From NCBI GenBank assembly GCA_964035545.1, contig OZ037771.1:9410408-9474407 (forward strand): 64,000 nucleotides of DNA, given 5' to 3'. Below the pieces are notes generated by a model that was not told the origin of the DNA, did no database searches, and was given only the letters and a program-made list of their open reading frames with translations. Positions 22,451 to 35,100 of the stretch are shown here, one piece after another. The stretch is from Bugula neritina (taxonomy: Eukaryota; Bryozoa; Gymnolaemata; Cheilostomatida; Bugulidae). The number at the start of each line of letters is the position of its first letter. Within the stretch, counting starts at the first letter, position 1. The translations under genes were made by a program, and so were the position numbers.

Positions 22451-25400
22451 ATGGGTTAGTAACTTAGGTTTTATTCTATTCAATATTTATTTTCATCGTG
22501 CAGCATTTTCCAAAATTTTATATCAACAAAAATTACCGAGTACATTAACAAAAATATGTGCTTTGTTTAGTTTTATTTCAATGTCATTGTTAAAGCTTGT
22601 TTTTGTTTGAATTTATATCAAAAGTGGTGAGAATAGAATGTGCCATTAAGAATTACCACTGGGGTAAATTTGGTTGTGATAGCAAAGTGGCTCAGTTTGC
22701 TAAATCTAATGTCCCAGAGTTTACTGTTGAAGAAGGAAAGCCCTATGCAGAGGTAAGTTTTAGCTTTGCATTCATTGACTTTCACCAAAGTGTTTTTACA
22801 TAACTATTTATATCAACTAAAAGAAACTTTACAAATAAAACTTTGAGCATTTGCAGTGTTGAAAATGATTACATGGTGTGTTTGTTGAACTCTATTTGAC
22901 TTAAGAGAATTCACAATTAGGCTTTTTGTATTTTTGAGTTGTTGTTGTAAATCAGGAGTGTCCAATTTTTTCGGAGCAAGGGCCGCTCAAATGGAATATT
23001 TTATAGCAAGGGCCACATTGCAAACTAGCTTAAACCGTGGGCCACAGCATCAGTATTTTTCAAAGTTCTTCATTCACAATTTCCATGAATCATTACTTAA
23101 TGAAGTCCCAATTACTCCTGCAAATTGCATGTATTGCTGAATGTATATAAATAAGACATTAAAAAGGTGTTTTCCCACTGTATTTGATATATATGTGCAA
23201 AATAATTTTATATGTTATGCCTTTTAGGGCCACATAAATGTAAGCTGATGGGCACATCCAGCCTCAGGGCCACCTGTTAGACAGCCCTGGTGTAAATGTT
23301 TGCTTATATTACGTTGTTTAGCTGTGGATGGGCACGTTACCCACTGGGCCCTCAGTTATCAAGTCTAGTGGTATGCTGTTGTCAGACTACATCAGGAAGA
23401 ATCCAGTATGCTTGGGATCAACTATATTAGATCAGTTCCAGGAGCAGCTTCCTTTTCTCTTCAAAGTCCTGTCTGTAAATAAGTCTCTTTCTATTCAAGC
23501 CCACCCAAACAAGGTATATATTATTTTCAAGGTTCTATTAGTATGTCATGGTGTGTCAAATTGCTAGACAGGGTAAAACTCACTTCAGTTTAATGTTGTA
23601 TCTTTTGATTCATTGAATAGTTATTTAGACTAGTTGTAATGAATGCACCTAAGCTTATAATAATAGAAAAAGGCTTCAATATTATCATTAAGAAATGAAG
23701 GTTTGCTGAATATGCTACGTATTATGCCATGGCTGAAATAAATATGATAACATACATGCCTCATTGTGTTGAATGGAGTTTATTTTACAATAAAAGAGTA
23801 GTAAATTTTGTGTGCTTTGTTTTACATCTAGTGTTGGAGTTTTTTTGATAAAATTTTCCAATAAATTTTGTATTAATTCATGCTTCATATGTATAGAAGC
23901 ATGCAGAAGAGTTGAATAGAAAGTGTCCTGAAAAATATGGGGATCCAAACCACAAGCCAGAAATGGCTTTGGCTCTAACTGATTTCGAAGGAATGTGTGG
24001 ATTTCGACCATTCTCCCAATTTCAAGCATTTGTTCGAGGTTTGTAGAGTTTCTTTTAAATTTTATTGAAACTATTTGAATATAATTTTTTAATATGTTTT
24101 GTTTTCGCTTACTAAAAGTTGAACGTACATTGTATTGTCTGTTATGTAAATGATGATATTAGCCTACTTGCGTGTTAGAATTCTCTTGCATATGATAGGT
24201 GTTGAGGATTTGTCTGTCTGTATATGATAGGTGTTGAGGAGTTGTCTGTCTGTATATAATAGGTGTTGAGGAGTTGTCTGTCTGTATATGATAGGTGTTC
24301 TGGAGTTGTCTGTCTGTATATGATAGGTGTTGAGGAGTTGTCTGTCTGTATATGATAGGTGTTAAGGAGTTGTCTGTCTGTATATGATAGGTGTTGAGGA
24401 GTTATCTGTCTGTATATGATAGGTGTTGAGGAGTTGTCTGTCTGTATATGATAGGTGTTGAGGAGTTGTCTGCTGTCATTGGAGAAGATGCTGTTAAAAA
24501 AGTTAATAACACTCAACCTGCTGACTTGGAAGGTGTAAAGTCTGCCATTAAGCAATCGTTTACATGTTTAATGAGGTGCGAGTCGAGTAGAATAGAGGAA
24601 CAAATCGCCAAGCTAGTTGGTAGACTGACTGATATGTCTACTGATATACCCTGTAAGTTATTGCACTACTGATATACTCTGTGAGTCATTACACTACTGA
24701 TATACTCTGTGAGTCATTACACTACTGATATACTCTGTAAGTCATTACACTACTGATATACTCTGTGACTGATATATAACAAATTATATGTGTTATTAAA
24801 GCCACAAACTGTAATATCTGTGCACCTATCTCCACTTTGTCCTGTTCGGGTAGCGGGTGGCTGCCGGAGGCCTAGCTCAATTAGGCTTCTCCACCTAACC
24901 CTGTCTTGAGCGTCTTCTTTGTTGGGGGAACAGGATTGGAGGTCTTTTCTGATTGTATCCTGCCATCTGTGCTTTGAGCGTCCCCGGTTTCTCTTTCCTG
25001 CAACTTTCATCTCATGCACTCTTCTGATATCATCCTCTTTCTATCTTCTGCATATATATATGTCCAAACCACTGAAACTTTCTTCTTCACCTCATCAGTT
25101 CTGACACATTCATTACAAACAACTGTAATATGTTACTCTTTTAATCTGCTATATTGTTTGTATTTGAATTTGCAGGTATAGATGACTCCCTGCGAGAGCT
25201 TATTTTCAGACTAAATGAGCAATTTCCTGGTGACGTGGGGATATTTTCAGCATTTTTTCTCAATCACATGAAGTTGAAGCCTGGAGAAGCCATGTTTTTA
25301 GCAGCTAATTTGCCCCATGCCTACTTGAGTGGAGGTATGTCACACATGCTATTATGCATTGTATATTATGATTATATATTATAATACTATTGCAATAATG

Positions 25401-26491
25401 CATTTTATATGTGCACAATAACATACCTTAAAGTTCATAATAAACCACCACAACTAAGATACAGCTTTTTCTTGACATAAAAGCTGTGTAGAAGTTAAAT
25501 CAATTTTTTTTACAAATTTTTGTTCAACATCATAACTGTTGTTTGTTATACAAACCGGGGTGATTTTTATAAGCCCTATTGTTTAGAATAGTCGTAGGAA
25601 TTGTATACCTTGAAAAGTGGCAGTGTGTGATGTTGTTTCAGACTGCATAGAATGCATGGCCAAGTCAGACAATGTTGTCCGAGCTGGACTCACTCCTAAG
25701 TTCAAGGACGTAGATACTCTAGTGGAGATGCTAGACTATACTCCTAAGGCTATGGAGGAGAATATCATGAGTTATACACAGAGAGAAGATGACTCCAATG
25801 TTAAAGTGTTCCAGCCTCCGGTCCCTGACTTTGCTGTGCATAGTATCCAGGTTAGAGAGACAACTCCTATGAATAACTGTTGGAGTAGCCGACTATACAG
25901 CACTAAGCACTCTGCTGTTTCTAAACTTGTTTAATTCATTTAGTAGTTGATGATATTTCATAATTTATTATTCATGAGTGAATTGTAAATAATGACATCA
26001 CATTGAGTTCTATGAAAAGTAGTAGTTGCCCACTCATCAACAAATTAGGCTTACTCTCTGTGTTAGAAGGTAAAAATGGCACGAAAAGATAAAGTTTAAG
26101 GATTTTCGGTCACTAGCACTTTTTGCATCAGGGAGCTATGCATTTCATGTATGTACTTCTAGTATGAAGTTGTGTACAAATAGCAATAAGTAAATTTTAA
26201 CATATGGAAGGCCAATCATCACAAACAAGCAATGGTAGGTGGTAAATGACTTGTATTTGAAGGGTTTATATCAACAATTCTCTGTTTCAGATCCCTGCCC
26301 ATCAGCTATATAACTTAACTACAGAAAACAGTGCTAGTATCGTCATAGCAACTGCGGGAGAAGGTCAAGTTCCAAGTATTGGTGAAATAAATGCAGGCCA
26401 CACCATGTTCATACCTGCTAGAGAAGGAGTGAGTATTCAGACGAACTCTGATATGACCCTCTACCGTGCCCTGTGTCTTCCGCAGATCTGA
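22451..26491 (+). CDS. MPI: Mannose-6-phosphate isomerase
   Basis: Interconverts fructose-6-phosphate and mannose-6-phosphate in the cytosol, feeding GDP-mannose and glycosylation. Exons: 22451-22454 (tentative: ATG+G before GTTAGT), 22625-22752, 23322-23513, 23897-24038, 24455-24652, 25176-25334, 25642-25850, 26291-26491; phases close, 410 aa. Seen: YHWGKFG near the N-terminus; zinc ligands Gln103 and His105 (SIQAHPNK), Glu130 (NHKPEMA) and His269 (NLPHAYLSG); catalytic-loop Arg288 in VRAGLTPK; and PPVPDF. The usual WMGTHP reads WMGTLP. The first exon is inferred only from phase and position; the human gene also has a tiny first coding exon ending in phase 1. Exon 24455-24652 has tandem repeats on both splice sites. 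Introns carry a hAT MITE and a LINE fragment. Confidence 0.94.
22953..23289 (+). mobile_element. hAT-type MITE, copy 1 (MPI intron)
   Basis: Ends are CAGGAGTGTCCAA and ACAGCCCTG, the short inverted termini typical of hAT elements. It is flanked by TTGTAAAT and GTGTAAAT (7 of 8 bases match, as expected for an old 8-bp hAT target duplication). The interior has repeated GGGCCACA motifs and is non-coding. It aligns along its full length with the copy at 35705-36034. Confidence 0.88.
24186..24473 (+). repeat. MPI: 32-bp tandem repeat x9 spanning an MPI 3' splice site
   Basis: The unit contains TATATGATAG|GTGTTGAGGA plus GTTGTCTGTCTG; nine copies are present. The last copy provides the real acceptor (AG at 24453-24454) and the first codons of exon 24455-24652 (VEELS). 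Every upstream copy carries the same AG|GTGTTGAG-type junction. Using an earlier copy would meet an in-frame TGA in the unit. Confidence 0.95.
24636..24771 (+). repeat. MPI: 28-bp tandem repeat x5 spanning an MPI 5' splice site
   Basis: The unit CTACTGATATACTCT|GTGAGT plus CATTACA is present about five times. The first copy is the exon end (24638-24652) and the true donor GTAAGT (24653). Copies 2-4 retain perfect GTGAGT/GTAAGT donors; copy 5 reads GTGACT. Reading past the first donor gives a stop within ten codons. Confidence 0.95.
24815..25110 (-). mobile_element. LINE fragment, C-terminal end of RT ORF
   Basis: The minus strand encodes VHEMKVAGKRNRGRSKHRWQ followed by KEDAQDRVRWRSLI, the typical C-terminal tail of LINE reverse-transcriptase proteins. 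It is truncated, lacks RT motifs and is antisense in an MPI intron. It is possibly the same family as the fragment at 5410-5940. Confidence 0.8.
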
Positions 26492-27275
26492 AATCCATTC
26501 GGTAAAGGAGTTATCTGTCCCGGTGCTCCTCATCACAATACCATGCACCTCACCTTGCATCTTTACAATGTCCTAAACGGTTTAGTGGGTTACATTAATA
26601 GACAATCAGACTTTTGATACTTACCTGCATTATGTCACATCATAGGGTTTGACTGTGTGACTTTATGACTCAATATATTTATTTTCTTGGTTTTCTTTTC
26701 TAATAAGAAGGTGCTCAGAACATTACCACTATGAGATTGCTGTATCTACCAACCCTTTCAGTCATTGTCTGTACTGCTATATATGTACTGTAATCTACTT
26801 TATTCTCTAGTAGTGGGCTATACTATGCCATCATATTATATGCAGCATGTCCTATGTAGTGCAATGCATCATGTTTATTTACATATTATGTATACTAGTA
26901 TTTACATTTATAGTGTTAGAATTCTTTGATCTATTGACGTATTAGTTCTGTGCACAAAAAAAATTCGCAACAGCTGTTTGCATAGTTATTAGTACTTTAT
27001 TAGTTGAAGTAATATAGATTATAAACTAAGCTTACTAACAATAAGGGGGATAACTTGCTGATCTAATGCCTACTCATGTTTAACTATATCAGTTATTCTT
27101 GTTTTAAACATACTCGCTTGTATATGATTTATAATAAAAAATTTTATACCAACTCAATGTTTCTAGGATTTACTGAAAATGCAGTAATAAATTAGGATAT
27201 TATATTTTTTATTTTTAAAATAAACCATGATGATAATTTTTTTACTAGTCTTAATATATTTATTCTATTCACTAA
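26492..27275. other. MPI 3' UTR and convergent spacer
   Basis: No coding frame supported. Plus-strand AATAAA signals occur at 27133-27138 and 27187 onwards (MPI side). A minus-strand AATAAA (27264-27259) lies 12 bp beyond the stop of the convergent gene at 27276. Confidence 0.4.
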
Positions 27276-30200
27276 TCAGTGTAATGTAGTATATCCAGCT
27301 GACAAGACTTTAACATAGCCATAATCTGACTTCCCATTTCCCTCTTTACCTGCTCTACCTTTTTCATACAGTTTGTGCACCATCGAACCTGTAAGCATTA
27401 TACAGATAGTAAAACAGTTAGGACAAAACTTTGTTGTGTCACTTCATAGAAAACCGAGTCATTTATCATCCTATATCACTTCATCTTCACTAAAAATTGG
27501 AAGAAAAAGTAAATGCAGCATACCTTTGTAAATATGAGGCTTTTTGGTATTTTTTGGTTTGTCTGGTTTTGAGTAAGATGCCAGTCGAAGAGTTCCTATT
27601 GGCTGATCTAAACCTATATGGTCATCATCAGCCAATGACATGCTTAGTCTTGACAACAATGCTTCCTTGTCAAATCGAATAGCTGGATGTTGATGGGCCT
27701 CTTCCCATGTGGCTTGTCTAAATATAGCAGGCAGGTGAGTTTATATTATTTCCTTTACTATTTACATGTGTTGTGTAGTGTCTACAGTAGGTACTTTACA
27801 GTAAGTATGCATGTACCTTTACAGTATGTGGCCCTGTAGTAAGTGTTTTGCAATAAGTTTTATTAGAGTAAGTATCTTTACAGTAAATACAAATTTATAT
27901 TATTTTGCCAACATTGACAGGAAGGAAGCAATTTTAGCACTGCGTGTTTAAGTAGACAACTTCAATACAATAATTATGTTTATATAATTCATGAGTCGCA
28001 CTCATACATTTATATAACATGTAGGATTTGTAGTATAAAGTTATACACACTATTGCCAAAGACGATACATAAGCTCTAACTTTTTACTAAAGTATATTTT
28101 GTATAGCCTATTTGTATTTACACTCTTAATATATAAATTTTACATGAACTAAGTCCTATGCAATCGTGTAGGAATTGATAAAACAACTCCTGGGACATAG
28201 CAATATAATTACAAGTTAGTCGATAATAATGTACTATTATGTTTATTAAAATAATTGAATGAGGGATTAAACACGTGTACCAGGATTTCGACTTAATCCT
28301 TGTTCAACAGTAGAGTGTGGAGAGAAAACTCCCAGCTGGCGCAACATAAATAAGTTTTATGGCTACTGTTTTCCAGTTTCTAACCATTGTAGGGGAGACA
28401 CACTTACCTGCTAAAAATGCTGTTAGTTGATTTCACGTGAGGCGTTATCCTAGGAAACTGTACATGACGAGCTGCGTTTCTGTTACAAGGCAGCTTGCTG
28501 ATTTGTATTGGCTCAAAGTACATGTTACCATTGTATCCCTTCCATGCCTAGTAAGTAGTGACCAGAAACAACAAAACTTACTGAATTCTGCCTGCCTATA
28601 TAACAGCAGTGATTGTGTAGTATTAGAGTATACAGCAATTCTATATAACTTTATGAATTTATACCATTAAAAGATATGTAACTCAATTAACAAAGGGTGG
28701 TCTCTGAAGGTAAGCAGCGATAGATTAGAGAAATTCTTCAGACTTCTCTGAAAATAAGACATCAATTAGCATGTACTTCTTACAATGTAGGCCTATTCTT
28801 AAAATGTTGCAAGTTTAGGCTTGAAGGAAAATAACTGAAAAAAGTCTTACATAATGTTGCTGATATATTAAACAACTAGAACTTGCTGTATTGTATTGGC
28901 TCACAGCATGTGTTGCTGTATTGTATTGGCTCACAGCATGTGTTGCTGATTTGTATTGGCTCACAGTATGTGTTGCTGTATTGTATTGGTTTACAGTATG
29001 TGTTGCTGTATTGTATTGGCTTACAGTATGTGTTGCTGGTTAGTATTGGCTTACAGTATGTGTTGCTGGTTAGTATTTACTCGTAGTATATAAAGTTACC
29101 ATTGTTTCATATCCATCCCACATGCCCTTCTACATTATCAAGTAGTAGAATGCTTCAAGGTACAAAATTTTTACATGAAATTTAAGGCTTCAACTTATGG
29201 TGTACAGTAATCTCACCTTTAGCGGCTGCAGGGGGCGTGGCTTATTCTGACTAAGGTAGACATACTTTATGAGAGACCGGCTTTTAGAACCTTTAAGGAT
29301 GGGAGACTCTCGAGTTTCAAAAAACGGAGTTTTTGGACGTTCCTTGCTTCCAGCCAAGACGGACAGAGGTGGAGCCGGAGCGGAGATCAAACGTCTATTT
29401 TTAATATCTTGCACAGTTGCCTTTTTATGTGAGCTGAAATATTGCATGCCATCTATTCATCAAACAGCAAACTTGTAGTTCTAGAGAGATTATACCAAAA
29501 TTAAACATAATTTCTTCATAAGACAAGATATAATTGTAACACATGCTTATTTTTATAATTATGTTCTTTTAAGGGTTGTATCTATGCTGTAATCATTTTA
29601 ATAGTTTTGAGGCTTTGTATTCTTTTTGAGACTATATCAAAATGGCAGCCTCTCATGAGATTTACTCACATTATAAACAGAGGCTTTTACAAGTGAAGCT
29701 ATTAAACCAAGTAGTATTTATAGGAGAATAAAACGTTACTAATATAATGACATTTGTTTAAACTAAAACAGAGTTTACAAATGGGCTAACAGTTTTATGA
29801 AAGGAAGGACTCTGTAGAGCAGAGCTGTCCAACAAGCGCCCCAGGGCCGATGCAGCCCCCAGCCCTAATTTATGTGGCCCCAGAAAGTATTAGAAGGTAA
29901 AATTATTTGTCTAATAATTTTGCTAGCTAGTCTGCAACGCCAGTAGTCAGATGATTACCGATCTCATTTTAGAGAAATTCTCATCTGAAAGACAATATTT
30001 TTAAGCCCTCTGAAACCTTATTTCTATTATTTGAATATTATGTTATTGAGTTAGACACATGGTCTCTAATTATTGGGTTTATTTAGCAACCGTGCAATTC
30101 AGAAACAGTTATTTGCAGTGATAGAAAGTTGTAGGAAGGTTGATGGTGAAGGAAGAGCTCTTAACAAGAATGGGAAACTTCAGTATTTTATCAAATATTG

Positions 30201-30729
30201 TTATTTTATTCAGTGCAGTCAAATAATTGCAGCACTAACAGAATATAGCATTGGAACTCACACACACGCACACACACGCACGCACACGTATGCACACGCA
30301 CGCACACGCACGCACACGTACACGCACACACACGCACACACACGCACGCACGCACACGCACGCACACGCACGCACACGCACACACACGCACACACAGGTA
30401 CAAGCTTTACTTTAGAGAACATACATTGCATTTTGGATTTATTGTTTTGTCAAGCACTAACTTTATAAATTATATTTTTTTGAGCTGTCTATAATGCATG
30501 TGGTGTTATACAAATTTCAGCCATATAGTCAACAAACAGTATTTTAATGTAATTGTTCTTACCTAAGAATGCTGTAGTACAGTTTCACTACACTTTGATC
30601 AAGCTCATTATTTCTACCTATAGTATTTGCTGTAGTAGCACTAGCCAATTCTGTGACACTCTTGCTCAGGTGCTTTTCATGATCACCCAGGAAGTTTTCT
30701 GCAACTTGCTGGCTTGAAGCTGCCAACAT
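27276..30729 (-). CDS. Unrecognised conserved-looking protein, 272 aa, six exons
   Basis: I do not recognise this protein. Minus-strand exons 30729-30563, 29433-29217, 28747-28692, 28479-28408, 27717-27524, 27388-27276 chain in phase (2,0,2,2,1) from ATG to TGA, which supports a real gene. Seen: an N-terminal region of about 55 residues with an amphipathic segment ([20 protein letters not shown]); a basic, proline-rich middle ([31 protein letters not shown]); an acidic patch [10 protein letters not shown]; and a Lys/Gly-rich tail ending SAGYTTLH. There is no signal peptide, membrane segment or known catalytic motif. It is probably an intrinsically disordered, basic protein. The donor of exon 28747-28692 (GTTAAT) is the weakest junction. 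Divergent from the CARP gene, convergent with MPI. Confidence 0.62.
28880..29092. repeat. 30-bp tandem repeat x7 in an intron of the 272-aa gene
   Basis: The unit TTGCTGTATTGTATTGGCTC + ACAGCATGTG is repeated about seven times. A single related copy (GCTGATTTGTATTGGCTCAA) lies at 28499-28530 in the neighbouring intron, close to the acceptor of exon 28479-28408. On the gene's sense strand each unit includes CTGTGAGC, a donor-like word. The plus-strand open frame across it is an artefact. Confidence 0.88.
29820..29900 (-). mobile_element. hAT-type MITE end fragment
   Basis: CAGAGCTGTCCAACAAGCGC followed by GGGCCGATGCAGCCCCCAGC matches the reverse complement of the 3' end of the elements at 22953 and 35705. 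Only one terminus is recognisable. Confidence 0.65.
30258..30398. repeat. (CACG/CA)n microsatellite
   Basis: About 140 bp of alternating CA and CACGCA words in an intron of the 272-aa gene. Potential Z-DNA former. Long open frames on both strands here are artefacts. Confidence 0.92.
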
Positions 30730-32153
<1,424 letters not shown>

Positions 32154-35100
32154 ATGGTGTGCGGGCTTTCATTTTTGGGTAAGTTCGTTCTTGACTAATT
32201 TTCACAACTTGATAAAGTTTTAAATATATAACTAAATGAATGAGATTCTATATCATAAACTGTCATATAAATAATATTTGTACATCTTTGTAGTTGTTTT
32301 CTGGTTGCACATAGCCCTGTGCTTTGGTGAAACTGATTTTCAAAGATGGGACCGTTGGTGGTTATATGAAGGTTTTACTGGTAAGTTTATCTACAGTAGC
32401 CAATGATTACCAGATCATAGAATTGTGTCTTACATAGAAGCTTTTGCTATTCTTCTTATAACTGGAACTCTATATAATTGGTGACTTTCTTCATATATCC
32501 ACTATCCAATATGTTCTAAACTCTAAAGTATACTGTAGTTATTTTTAGAAACATTTCTACTTGAAATAATGCATTTATACAGCTCATACAAGATATAATA
32601 TTAGCATGTATTTTATAGGGTAATAGTTAATTTGTAGCTTTTAGCTCGCAATAATGGCTAACATTTTTAACAATTATTTAAGTTATGTATAAACTCAGTT
32701 TTTTAACAAATTTAAATAAACCAGCAGTTTTATGTGATGACTTATCACATCAGGATATAGAGTAGAGAATAACTCTGGTACACCTCTTATTTTGTGTATT
32801 ATCAATGTTTCATGGTTTTATCAAATGGCTACCAGACAAATGCATCTAATTTCAGCATAATTAAGTTGAAACTCAAGACTATTTTCAATAAACACAAGTA
32901 GGTAGTTTAATAGCTTGACTTCCTGAAAAGTGTCAAGTAGAAGATAAGTGGCAGCTATAACCAGACTTTATCATAAAAAATAGACACAGGACCACACACT
33001 AGCCCTATCTACATACAAATATATAAATATATATAAATATATATAAATATATATAAATGTATATATATATATATATATCAATCAATCTGTGTACAGCAGC
33101 TGTTTTGGGATTTGTCCCCTCATCAGCACAGAACAGAGTACTTTGGCCCACACCTTCGCAATAGTAGAAACTTATGTTTTTACTAAAGCATATCTAAAAA
33201 GTGTGTAAATCTAAGCCAGAGAGCTCAAGTGACTCTAGGGGTCACCTAAGAGTCACGAGCCTTCCAAAATGTTAACGGCTTGAGTTTGTGACCATGGATA
33301 AAGTGCTCATAATCACTGATTGTCATTGCTGAGCCTATATTGAGAGCATTATATATAATATTAGTTATATTACCGTTACTTTTAAGCCCTAATGTTAATG
33401 AGTATAAAATAACTATGTAAACAAGCACAAAGTGACGAATAATTATATTTTATCAATAAATACTAATTGTTGTTTATGATTAAATAGCAAACATTTTTGA
33501 CTTGCTGTTTTCGAAAGTTAAATGTGCAACTCATTAGCAAAAATGCAACTACTAACTCTCTCAGGCTGTAATAACAGATACAATCAGAATTATGTAAGAA
33601 TATTGTAATGCAAGCTGTTGAGTTCCTACTAGGAAAGGTAGACCAAAACTGCAATTTAAATTTTTATACAAGCTAGTTTCTTCAAATTATTGGAGTTTTT
33701 CACTAATATGAATATTGTTTGGGTTTTTCAACAGCCCAGATATCAGCAGAGCTTTTGATCAACTGTCATGCTTTTTTAGATTCAGCAATGAATACTGTTT
33801 CATTTGTAAGTATATAAAATAACTTGAGCTACATAATATATTATACTGAATAAATACGTACATGTAAACATAAAATTTATCTGAGCAAGAAAAAGTTTTA
33901 ATTAAATTATAGAATATGTAAAAATAATATTTCACCAACTTTTCATAAAATTTTGAAGCAGAGGTAGCCTAATACTTATGTAATATGGTTAGCACAAAAC
34001 TTCAAGTTTGACTTCAAATAAAAAATTAAGTGACCAAAGGTTAAGTAGAAACAGTATAAAATAATGGCAAAACAATTGTTTGAGCAACTCTTTCCACAAC
34101 TAACCAATCTAGTGAATAAAATGAATACATCAAATTCAGCTGCATTAATAGCCCACATTCCATCTTATAATCTGTGAGGAGAGCCATTGACATCAGCCAT
34201 CTGAAGCTACAGCTTAGGGTAAATAAGTTGTCTAATAGTTCAGAGTTCGTGGACCTGAAAGGAGACATCTCTAATTTTACTACACAATAATTTACTCATT
34301 CATTTACAAAAGTCAATTCACAGCACAAGCATCAAATGACTAAAAGTTCATAGATTCAAGTACAAATGACTACAAGTTTTTAGACTCAAGTGCAAAGGGT
34401 TGAAAGTTCATAAAAACAAGTACAAAGGGTTACAAGTTAATAGACTCAAGTACAAAGGGTTACAAGTTCATATAGACTCAAGTCTCAAAATATTGCTTTT
34501 AGGAGCAATAAAGACTTTTTAGCTGTTTCTAGATTTAGGCTGTAACTGACAAAATATTGCAGTATTGTGCGTTGGAATTGGCACAAGTAAACTAGTTTTA
34601 GGCAGTAAGGAATAAGAGTTTTTCACATAAACATATATCAGGCTCTGAATTCATTTCATACAATAGTTAATTGGGAAAATGTTTAACTTTGCTTTGAATC
34701 ACTAAATCAAAACACTCAAATATGGCAGAGATGTGTTATATTTGTTAAAAAAACTTCAAATAGTTTGTGAATTAGATCAGGCAAGCAATATTCTACGCAT
34801 TTTCACACATAATTCTAAGCAGGAAAACAATGTACAAGCCATAATTTTTACAACTAATTTTCTTCCACAGTCCCCTAATGCACTTTTACTCAACCTTGAA
34901 AACTAAATTTTTTTGCCCATTTTAAAATGTACCTTCATGAGTCATTAGGTCCAAACAACATTATATGTATTTCATTGATAACTTTGTGTTGTTTTACATT
35001 AAAGGTCCTTCTGCATGGGGCAACTTTAACCAAAAGTGGAAGCTGTGTACTCATGGTGGAAGACAGTCCCCGATTGACATTCTACCCACTGACTTACTGT

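Noticed and set aside
24175-24555. 126-codon minus-strand open frame with repeated DNSSTPIIYRQ
   Set aside because: Translation of the 32-bp MPI repeat array on the antisense strand.
30073-30468. Open frames over (CA)n/(CACG)n on both strands
   Set aside because: Thr-His and Cys-Val repeats translated from a microsatellite; no coding support.
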